Below are positions 1 to 5,460 of a stretch of DNA of 5,707 nt, piece by piece; the first letter of the stretch is position 1; each line of letters begins with the position of its first letter. The DNA lies in NCBI GenBank assembly GCA_903932545.1, contig CAIZGT010000749.1:1-5707 (forward strand), written 5' to 3'. The position numbers were made by a program, and so were the translations under genes. The stretch comes from an uncultured Rhodospirillales bacterium. Its GTDB lineage: Bacteria; Pseudomonadota; Alphaproteobacteria; Acetobacterales; Acetobacteraceae. The notes under the pieces were generated by a model. It was not told where the DNA came from, ran no database searches, and saw only the letters and a list, made by a program, of their open reading frames with translations.

Positions 1-401
1 AAATAAGGATCGAGCAGCAGCCCAGTGCGAGCCTTCACCAGGGCCTCATGGCCCTGATCCCGCAAATCGGCGCAAATATCAGCGGTGCGGCGGTCTTGCC
101 AGACGATGGCCGGGTGGATCGGCTTACCCGTTCTGCGATCCCAGATCAGCGTTGTCTCGCGCTGATTGGTGATCCCGATGGCAGCGATTGGCCCTGCACA
201 ACGGGCTTTGACTTCGGCGATGACGGCGACGGCGGAGGCGAAAATCTCATCTCCATCATGTTCCACCCACCCCGAAGCGGGGAATGACTGGATCATATCA
301 CGGCGCGCCAAGTGTAGCGGGGTCAGGCTTGGCGTTTCAAAGGCGATAGCTCGGGTTGACGTGGTGCCCTGATCAAGGGCGATGACGATATTCTATTGCA
401 T
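1..401 (-). CDS. glpK: Glycerol kinase, N-terminal part (runs off left edge; in-frame TAG at codon 3)
   Basis: Glycerol kinase of the FGGY family phosphorylates glycerol to glycerol 3-phosphate with ATP in the cytoplasm. About 133 of the usual ~500 residues are present; the reading frame is open from 392 to the left edge. Visible family marks are the phosphate-binding DQGTTSTR loop (residues 10-17 counting from the ATG at 401), GWVEHD, the glycerol-binding Arg-Glu in TNQRETT (81-82), the VWQDRR segment, and LLLDPYF at the window edge. These are GlpK-specific rather than general FGGY. The ATG at 401-399 lies 5 nt after an AGGA and gives an N-terminus of the expected length, but codon 3 (395-393) is TAG. 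No ATG, GTG or TTG lies in frame between that stop and the DQGTTS loop; the next in-frame TTG (311) and ATG (296) would remove the loop. So the gene is either inactivated, starts at an unusual codon such as ATC, or carries a sequence error. It lies 36 nt after the diguanylate cyclase gene on the same strand. Identity is near certain; functionality is not. Confidence 0.9.
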
Positions 402-406
402 TCAGA

Positions 407-410
407 TCCT
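407..410 (-). promoter_or_regulatory. Shine-Dalgarno AGGA of glpK
   Basis: AGGA on the minus strand ends 5 nt before the ATG at 401. It matters because it supports that ATG as the native start, which places the amber codon at 393-395 inside the gene rather than upstream of it. From the non-standard ATC at 389 the same AGGA would be 17 nt away, too far for normal initiation. Confidence 0.5.
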
Positions 411-437
411 GGACGCATTTCCAAGATCAGCCTCGCA

Positions 438-1409
438 TCACAGCATCGCTGGGTCCAGCACCACGCGGTTGCGACCGCGGGCTTTGGCAGCATAGAGCGC
501 AATGTCGGCGCGCAGCAGGGCCTGCTGGGTGGTCTGCTGGCCGGGGGAGAGCATGGCCACGCCGATCGAGGCGGTGATGTTGACCATCTCGCCGCTGGCC
601 GGCAGGCGGATTTCTGCAATCGCCTGACGCAGACGCTCAGCCACCTTGGCCGCCACCGGGCCGGGCATTTCCGGCAGCATGATGACGAATTCTTCGCCGC
701 CGGTGCGGCCGATCACGTCGCAATTGCGCAGGCTTTCGCGGCACACATCCACCACCGAGCGCAGCATGCTGTCACCCACCGCATGGCCGAAGCGGTCGTT
801 GATGTTTTTGAAGTTGTCGAGGTCCACGGCCACCAGGGTGAGCGCGAAGCCTGCACGCTGGCAGCGGATGCGCTCAGCTTCAACGCGGGTTTCAAAGCCG
901 CGCTTGGTGAGCGCGCCGGTCAGGCTGTCGGTGACCGACATCTGACGCAGTTCCATCTCATTGACCACCATGCGGGCAAGGTCGGTCAGCATGCTGATCT
1001 GATCGGCAGACGGCGTGCGCGGCTGGGTATCCACGGTGCAGAGCGTGCCGAGGGTTGCACCATCGCGGGTGCGCAGCGGAATGCCGAGATAGAAGCGCAG
1101 CTTCGGCCCACCGGCCACCATCGCGTCATTCTCAAAGCGCGGGTCGCGGGCGGCGTCGGTGACGACCATCGGCTGATCGGAGTTCACCGCGTAATGGCAG
1201 AACGGCAGGGACTGACCAGCGCCCAATTCTTCCACGCCTGGGCCAGCGGCCAGGGTCGGCATGCCGCTGTCTTGGATCAGCGAGATCATCGCCATTTTGG
1301 TCTGCATCACAGTGGAGGCGAGGCGGGTGATACGGTCGAAGGACAAGCCCTCAGCGTTCTCGCGGGAAGTCTGCTCGGCAGTGGCGATGTTCGCGTTGTC
1401 GCTGGCCAT
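438..1409 (-). CDS. GAF-GGDEF diguanylate cyclase
   Basis: This enzyme makes the second messenger cyclic di-GMP from two GTP and is probably soluble, since no membrane segment or signal peptide is visible. With the start at 1409 it is 323 residues. A GAF sensor domain spans about 26-155 (FCHYAV near 70-75, a central LGIPLRT, then GTLCTVD), followed by a short linking helix and a GGDEF domain from about 158 to the end that opens with DSLTGALTKRGF. The active-site signature is GGEEF (237-241). Expected metal and GTP ligands are present: D196, N204, D213 and E239, with spacing equal to that in PleD. The allosteric inhibitory I-site RxxD is intact (R228-D231), five residues before GGEEF, so product inhibition is expected. 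I chose the ATG at 1409 because GGAG lies 8 nt upstream. An in-frame ATG at 1511 would add 34 Gln/Gly-rich residues but has no convincing ribosome binding site. The GAF ligand is unknown. Gene symbol unknown. Confidence 0.93.
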   Translation of the reverse strand: MASDNANIATAEQTSRENAEGLSFDRITRLASTVMQTKMAMISLIQDSGMPTLAAGPGVEELGAGQSLPFCHYAVNSDQPMVVTDAARDPRFENDAMVAGGPKLRFYLGIPLRTRDGATLGTLCTVDTQPRTPSADQISMLTDLARMVVNEMELRQMSVTDSLTGALTKRGFETRVEAERIRCQRAGFALTLVAVDLDNFKNINDRFGHAVGDSMLRSVVDVCRESLRNCDVIGRTGGEEFVIMLPEMPGPVAAKVAERLRQAIAEIRLPASGEMVNITASIGVAMLSPGQQTTQQALLRADIALYAAKARGRNRVVLDPAML

Positions 1410-1417
1410 CTTCGTAT

Positions 1418-1421
1418 CTCC
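1418..1421 (-). promoter_or_regulatory. Shine-Dalgarno GGAG of the diguanylate cyclase gene
   Basis: GGAG on the minus strand with 8 nt to the ATG at 1409. It decides between two in-frame starts: the ATG at 1511 is preceded only by a weak AAGAA-like stretch. The choice removes a 34-residue low-complexity extension from the protein. Confidence 0.55.
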
Positions 1422-1428
1422 GTCTCGT

Positions 1429-1502
1429 TGTCCGCCCTGCGCCGGGTTTCGGCTGAAGGGCGGAAGTTCCTGTTCATCTGTCTGTCCGCCCTGGTTCGGC
1501 TG
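1429..1502. repeat. Imperfect direct repeat upstream of the diguanylate cyclase start
   Basis: The 11-mer TGTCCGCCCTG occurs exactly at 1429-1439 and 1483-1493 on the plus strand, 54 bp apart. Each copy is followed within a few bases by a TTCGGCTG block (1448-1455 and 1495-1502), so the repeat unit is roughly 20-27 bp with a small indel. Read in the cyclase frame it encodes two similar Gln-Gly-Gly-Gln segments, because the 54-bp offset is a multiple of three. If translation starts at 1409 the repeat is in the 5' untranslated leader instead. No function can be assigned. Confidence 0.5.
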
Positions 1503-1596
1503 GGAGAACATTTCTTAACATATGAAGCAGGAACCCCCCTCAACGCTCAACATCTTTAAAATACAAATATTAACTTTGTTATTAGACTCTCGCTCT

Positions 1597-1616
1597 CGTG
1601 ATAAAGAGACATCACG
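1597..1616. promoter_or_regulatory. Inverted repeat, possible operator
   Basis: CGTGAT and ATCACG form a perfect 6-bp inverted repeat separated by 8 bp (AAAGAGAC). No T-run follows on either strand, so it is not a standard terminator. The position, about 190 bp upstream of the preferred cyclase start in an AT-rich gap, would suit a dimeric regulator. The spacing does not match the CRP/FNR arrangement (GTGA and TCAC are 10 bp apart instead of 6). A 6-bp repeat can arise by chance. Confidence 0.25.
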
Positions 1617-1658
1617 GATCAGTGAGGAAACCCGCGAGTATTTCGTTTTCGCATCTGT

Positions 1659-3050
1659 CTATTTAATGTCTAATAAATCGCTTAGGAATCTAATATGGCT
1701 GTTCACGCCATGGCGGAAACAGGCGATTTCGAATTTCTCATCCGGGCTGTGCGGCTTGTCGTCACCGAGGCCGAAACCCATCATCAGGCTGTCGATGCCC
1801 AACACGCGGCGGAAGCCTTCCACCACTGGAATCGAGCCGCCACAGCCAATCATCGCCGGTTTTCTGCCGAATTCCGCCTCCAAGGCGCTGCGTGCGGCGG
1901 TGACGAAGCGGTTGTTGGTGTCGATCTCCAAGCCCGGTGCGCAGGCGTGCTCGACATAGGACAGCTTGGCGTCCGGCGGCACGTGGCTGTCCATAAAATG
2001 CTTGAAGCCTGCGATGATATGCGAAGGGCTTTGGCCCGGAACCAGGCGGAAGGAGATTTTAGCCCCGGCCTCGGCGGCGATGACGGTTTTTGAGCCAGCC
2101 CCCTGATAGCCGCCCCAGATTCCGTTAATATCGGCGGTTGGGCGCACCCAGAGGCGCTCAAGTGCCGTCCGATCCGATTCGCCCGCCGGGGTGGTGAGTC
2201 CAATTTCCCCCAGAAAATCATGTTCTGAGAATCCGAGTGCCTGCCAAGCCGCCTTTTGCGCATCCGACACGTCGGCCACACCATCATAGAATCCATTAAT
2301 CCGAACCCGCCCGGCTGCGTCGTGCAATTGGCCGAGGGCTGCGGTGAGGGCGTTGATGGGATTGAGCGCCGAGCCGCCATACATGCCCGAGTGCAAATCA
2401 CGCGAGGCGGCTTTTAAATGGACTTCCATATAGACCATGCCGCGCACCGAGGTGGTGAGGGCAGGCGTGTCGATATCCCACTGGTTGGTGTCCGAGATCA
2501 CCGCGATATCGGCGCCAAGGCGGGCGCGATGGGCAACGATAAACGGCTCCAGATTGGGGCTGCCGATTTCCTCTTCGCCCTCCAGCAGCACGGTGATTTG
2601 CACGGGCATGCTGCCGGTGGTGTCAAACCAGGCGCGGAAGGCGGCGAGCCAGGTGGCAACTTGACCCTTATCGTCCACAGCTCCGCGTGCCACCACGCGC
2701 GGGCCATGCGGCCCTTCGACGATTTGCGGCTCGAAGGGTGGTGCGGTCCAGAGTTCAAACGGCTCAGCGGGCTGGACGTCGTAATGGCCGTAATAGAGCA
2801 GATGCGGTGCGCTGGGATTCGATCCGGCATGATGCGCCAGGACCACGGGCTGACCGGGCGTGGGCAGAATTTCCACCGTGAAGCCCATCGCCGCCAGTTC
2901 ACGCGCGGCGAAGTCAGCGGCGGCGATGCAATCCGCGTTGTGTTGCGGTTGGGCGCTGACGGAGGGAATGCGCAGCCAGTTGAGCCAGCGTGTTATGTCC
3001 GTCTCGAAACTGGCGCTTGCGGTGGCGAGAACCTGTTCCGTGACGGTCAT
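1659..3050 (-). CDS. M20 family metallodipeptidase (CNDP/carnosinase-like)
   Basis: A cytoplasmic di-zinc peptidase of 463 residues, expected to hydrolyse dipeptides or related N-acyl amino acids; the exact substrate is unknown. Its length fits the dipeptidase branch, longer than typical ArgE/DapE. All metal and catalytic positions are visible: H89 and D91 in GHYDVQP, the bridging Asp in VDDKGQ (126/127), catalytic E160 and ligand E161 in EGEEEIGS, D187 in SDTNQW, H220 in RDLHSGMYGG, and H434 in DKPHSPDE. The lid-domain Arg (R335 in FRLVPGQ) and the GCGGSIPV turn (402-409) are also kept. No signal peptide is seen. I placed the start at the ATG at 3050 because family homology begins there and GGAG lies 10 nt upstream. 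Upstream in-frame ATGs, back to 3227, would only translate the aldolase gene in a wrong frame. It follows the aldolase stop by 7 nt, so it is the last gene of the operon; its SD lies inside the end of the aldolase gene. The final ~35 nt are AT-rich. The stop is TAG. Confidence 0.94.
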   Translation of the reverse strand: MTVTEQVLATASASFETDITRWLNWLRIPSVSAQPQHNADCIAAADFAARELAAMGFTVEILPTPGQPVVLAHHAGSNPSAPHLLYYGHYDVQPAEPFELWTAPPFEPQIVEGPHGPRVVARGAVDDKGQVATWLAAFRAWFDTTGSMPVQITVLLEGEEEIGSPNLEPFIVAHRARLGADIAVISDTNQWDIDTPALTTSVRGMVYMEVHLKAASRDLHSGMYGGSALNPINALTAALGQLHDAAGRVRINGFYDGVADVSDAQKAAWQALGFSEHDFLGEIGLTTPAGESDRTALERLWVRPTADINGIWGGYQGAGSKTVIAAEAGAKISFRLVPGQSPSHIIAGFKHFMDSHVPPDAKLSYVEHACAPGLEIDTNNRFVTAARSALEAEFGRKPAMIGCGGSIPVVEGFRRVLGIDSLMMGFGLGDDKPHSPDEKFEIACFRHGVNSHIRFLSDLLDIK

Positions 3051-3057
3051 GGCGGTG

Positions 3058-3684
3058 TTACTCCGGTTGTTGGCCGTAGGTTGAATAGCGGGCGATGGCG
3101 GCGGTGACTTCAGCCTGGGTGAGCAGGCGGGCAGACCCGGCGGCGAGCACCAATAGATATTGTTTACAGAGTGCTTCCAGCCGGATGGCATTGGACAGTG
3201 CGGCTTCGATGCTGCTGCCATGCACAATCATCCCATGATTGGCGAGCAGGCAGGCGCTGCGACCCTTGATCGCCTCGGCCGCGCGTGCCGCCAGTTCGGG
3301 TGTGCCGAATGTGGCATAGGGCGCGATGCGGACATCTTCGCCACCGAACTCCGCCACGTTGTAGTGGAAGGCGGGCAATGGGCGGTTGAGGCAGGCAAGC
3401 GCGGTGGCGTGATCGGAATGGGTGTGCACGATCACCTGCGCGGTCGGGGCGTCACGGTAAATTGCCGCGTGCAGTTCCCATTCGGAGGACGGTTTGATCG
3501 GGCCGTGCCACGCGCCATCGAGCGCCATCTCGACGATCTGCGCGGCGCTGAGTGTGTCGGCGTTGCAGCCGGTGGGGGTGATCAGCATCCCTGTCGCACT
3601 GCGCGCACTTACATTGCCGGAACTGCCGATCAGCATGTCGCGCGCGGCGAGGGATTTGTAGAGCCCGACGAGAGCATCACGCAT
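3058..3684 (-). CDS. Class II aldolase/adducin family protein (FucA-like)
   Basis: A zinc-dependent aldolase of 208 residues, the usual length for the L-fuculose-1-phosphate aldolase fold. Members split sugar phosphates into dihydroxyacetone phosphate and an aldehyde, or act as decarboxylases or epimerases. Visible marks are the phosphate-binding SGNVSAR (22-28) and TPTG (36-39), the catalytic Glu E68 in PSSEWELH, zinc ligands H87 and H89 in VHTHSDH, and the third zinc His H150 in LLANHGM. All line up with E. coli FucA E73, H92, H94 and H155. No kinase or isomerase gene is adjacent, so the substrate cannot be named. Besides fuculose phosphate, family options include 5-methylthioribulose or 5-deoxyribulose phosphate (DHAP shunt) and 3-oxo-tetronate phosphate (OtnC type). 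The ATG at 3684 comes 2 nt after the GGT-like gene's stop and has only a distant GGGA, which suggests translational coupling. The dipeptidase gene starts 7 nt downstream. Confidence 0.93.
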   Translation of the reverse strand: MRDALVGLYKSLAARDMLIGSSGNVSARSATGMLITPTGCNADTLSAAQIVEMALDGAWHGPIKPSSEWELHAAIYRDAPTAQVIVHTHSDHATALACLNRPLPAFHYNVAEFGGEDVRIAPYATFGTPELAARAAEAIKGRSACLLANHGMIVHGSSIEAALSNAIRLEALCKQYLLVLAAGSARLLTQAEVTAAIARYSTYGQQPE

Positions 3685-3686
3685 GA

Positions 3687-5399
3687 TTAGGGAGTTCCCG
3701 CCACAGTGCCATCCCGCCGTGGGTCGGCGGCCCCAATCCAGCCATCGCCTTGGCGCAACAGTACAACATTGCCGCTATCGACGCCCTCGGTTTCCACGTG
3801 ATGACCGGATGCCTCTAGCGCCGGTCGCAGTGCTTCAGCATCGCTGCCCGTTTCCACCACCACGTGATCCGGATCGGCGGCGTGCACATGGCCGGCGGCG
3901 AGCGCCTGTTGCGGGGAGGCGGATTGGCTGAGCACGTCAATCAGCGCCATCGCCATCAGATCTGGGATCATCGGCCCACCCGCTCCACCGCCGATCAGGA
4001 TCGGGCGGTTGGTGGCATCAAGCACGATCACCGGGGCGATGGGCGAGTTCGGGCGCTTCTTCGGGGCCATCTCATTGGCATAGCGGCCGCCAAGGCCGGG
4101 CAGGGTGGTGGGCGGCGGTGGGGCGAAATTGATCAGCGCGTTGTTGAACACCATTCCTTGCGCTGAGACATGCGCACCGAAATGCAGATTGACGGTGCTT
4201 GTCATCGACACGATGAGGCCGGATGCATCGACCACAGCAACCGCGCTGGTGCCGGCCTGCGGGTTGTGCGGGTCAGCAAGAGCAGCTTGATCTTCCACCA
4301 CGTTGCCCGCGCGCGGCTGGTCGATGCTGTTCTGCGGCATGATCAGGCCCGCGCGTTGCTGCAGATAACCGGGATCGAGCAATTCCTGCGCTGGCACGTC
4401 GATGAAAGCCGGATCGGCCAGATAGCGGCGACGATCGGCCTCGGCGAGGCGGCTGGCTTCGAGGAAGCGATGGACATAGGTGCCATCACTGCGCGCGCCG
4501 CTGCCGACCATGCCGAGAATTTGCAGCATCACGAATCCGCCCGCCGCTGGTGCGGGCGCGGTGCAGACGCGATAGCTGCGCCATGCCTGACATTGTGCCG
4601 GGCCGATGCGGGGCTGGTAGCTGCGCAGATCATCCGCACTCATCCGTGATGGATAAGCGCCACGGCCGAGCGCGCTGAGCAGTTCAACCATGCCGTCACC
4701 CGCGAACAACCCGTCTGGCCCCTGGCTGGCGATATGGCGCAATGCTGCGGCATAGTCTGGATTGCGGAACCGGCTGCCCTCGGCGATCACCTGCCCGTTC
4801 GCCCCAAGATACAGCGCCCGCATCGGCCCCAGCGCGTCTTCGGCGCCTTGCGACACCAGGAGCGCGCGCAATTGGCGCGGCATTTCAGCTCCGTTGGCGG
4901 CAAGTTGAAATGCGGGTTCAAACAGTTTTGCCCAAGGCAGCTTGCCATATTTCTGATGTGCCGCGAACAAGGCGGGCAGCACGCCCGGCACGCCCACCGC
5001 GCGCGGGCTGAACGCCACGCGGCGCGGGTCTAGCAACTCGCCATTCGCATCCTGCGCCACGGCCTGGGTAGCGGTGGCGGGGGCTGCGGCCATCCCGTCG
5101 AAATTCTCCACGGCAGACGTCATGGGAGACCATACCAACAGATCGGTGCCGCCGAGGAGGCCGGACGCCTGGGGCTCGACCAGCCCGAGCACCGCCTCTG
5201 CCGCAATGGCGGCATCCACCGCAGAGCCGCCTTGTTTGAGGATGGCCAACGCGGCGTCTGAGGCCTGATGATTGGCGGTGACGACGATTTGGCGTTCCAC
5301 CACCGGGCCGGTGGCGCGTGGCGCGATGGGCGGTGCCACGCAGGCCGCGAGCGCCAGAGTGGCGGCGATCATCACAAGCTGAGATATCGGCCAGCGCAT
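3687..5399 (-). CDS. Gamma-glutamyltransferase-family lipoprotein (divergent Ntn-hydrolase)
   Basis: A 570-residue protein with the full GGT layout. Members are made as precursors that cut themselves before a Thr, which becomes the nucleophile for hydrolysing or transferring gamma-glutamyl groups. The N-terminus is a lipoprotein signal: R2, a hydrophobic stretch (8-19) and a lipobox LAAC with C20, so it is probably exported and membrane-anchored. Large-subunit marks are ILKQGGSAVDAA (53-64) and LVEPQASGLLGG (73-84). The likely self-cleavage Thr is T384 in QAGTSAV, with T402 and N404 matching E. coli T409 and N411, and the GGAGG loop at 471-475. Several glutamate-binding residues differ: Arg114 is M103, Gln430 is A421, Asp433 is N424, Ser462 is N451, and the usual TTH after the cut is TSA. 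The substrate may therefore not be a plain gamma-glutamyl compound. The start at 5399 was chosen because a GGGGGGA lies about 7 nt upstream and the signal peptide begins there; upstream in-frame codons overlap the dehydrogenase gene. The aldolase follows after 2 nt. Confidence 0.9.
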   Translation of the reverse strand: MRWPISQLVMIAATLALAACVAPPIAPRATGPVVERQIVVTANHQASDAALAILKQGGSAVDAAIAAEAVLGLVEPQASGLLGGTDLLVWSPMTSAVENFDGMAAAPATATQAVAQDANGELLDPRRVAFSPRAVGVPGVLPALFAAHQKYGKLPWAKLFEPAFQLAANGAEMPRQLRALLVSQGAEDALGPMRALYLGANGQVIAEGSRFRNPDYAAALRHIASQGPDGLFAGDGMVELLSALGRGAYPSRMSADDLRSYQPRIGPAQCQAWRSYRVCTAPAPAAGGFVMLQILGMVGSGARSDGTYVHRFLEASRLAEADRRRYLADPAFIDVPAQELLDPGYLQQRAGLIMPQNSIDQPRAGNVVEDQAALADPHNPQAGTSAVAVVDASGLIVSMTSTVNLHFGAHVSAQGMVFNNALINFAPPPPTTLPGLGGRYANEMAPKKRPNSPIAPVIVLDATNRPILIGGGAGGPMIPDLMAMALIDVLSQSASPQQALAAGHVHAADPDHVVVETGSDAEALRPALEASGHHVETEGVDSGNVVLLRQGDGWIGAADPRRDGTVAGTP

Positions 5400-5405
5400 C
5401 AAATT

Positions 5406-5426
5406 CCCCCCGCCAAACGCGGGAGG
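5406..5426 (-). promoter_or_regulatory. Hairpin covering the Shine-Dalgarno of the GGT-like gene
   Basis: In the minus-strand RNA, CCUCCCGC (5426-5419), loop GUUUG, and GCGGGGGG (5413-5406) pair over 8 bp with a single G-U wobble. The 3' arm is the G-run that serves as ribosome binding site for the ATG at 5399, so the folded form should block initiation. The hairpin is followed by AAUUUG rather than a U-run, so it is a poor terminator. It may tune how much of the downstream genes is translated relative to the dehydrogenase, or reopen when a ribosome or factor passes. Confidence 0.45.
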
Positions 5427-5460
5427 ATGTCGCATCATCAGGCGGGTAGGTCCAGCCCCG

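Larger units (their letters stand above)
1410..1658. other. Region without a confident gene between the dipeptidase and the diguanylate cyclase
   Basis: This stretch separates two transcription units. From about 1540 to 1680 it is clearly AT-rich compared with the surrounding genes, as expected for a promoter region reading toward the cyclase. It holds an inverted repeat (1597-1616), a tandem CTCTCG hexamer (1587-1598) and the direct repeat at 1429-1502. I found no intrinsic terminator: no strong stem followed by a T-run in the minus direction after the dipeptidase stop. One weak sigma-70-like pair toward the cyclase can be drawn (TTGAGG, 15 nt, TATGTT, the latter at about 1519-1514), but only four of six bases match in each box and the spacing is short. 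The exact promoter is undetermined. The longer in-frame cyclase start at 1511 would make part of this coding. Confidence 0.6.

Noticed and set aside
396..1559. A long plus-strand open frame (387 codons) opposite the diguanylate cyclase.
   Set aside because: It mirrors the codons of a clearly recognised GAF-GGDEF gene. Its translation is His/Ala/Gly-rich with no domain I recognise, which is typical of antisense shadows in GC-rich DNA.
1597..1616. Reading the inverted repeat as an intrinsic terminator or a CRP/FNR site.
   Set aside because: There is no T-run on either strand and only a 6-bp stem; the half-site spacing is 10 bp rather than the 6 bp of CRP/FNR sites.
1522..1959. Plus-strand open frame covering the AT-rich gap and the dipeptidase 3' end.
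   Set aside because: About two thirds of it is antisense to the dipeptidase. The translation has no recognisable domain, and I see no ribosome binding site that would favour it.
3051..3227. Upstream extension of the M20 dipeptidase to the ATG at 3227 (59 more residues).
   Set aside because: This stretch is the 3' end of the aldolase gene read in another frame. The extra residues are Pro/Cys/Ser-rich and unlike the family, and the ATG at 3050 has a GGAG and begins the homologous region.
5406..5426. Reading the hairpin as a rho-independent terminator for the dehydrogenase gene.
   Set aside because: The stem is followed by AAUUUG and then directly by the start codon of the next gene, without a U-run, and its 3' arm is needed as the ribosome binding site.
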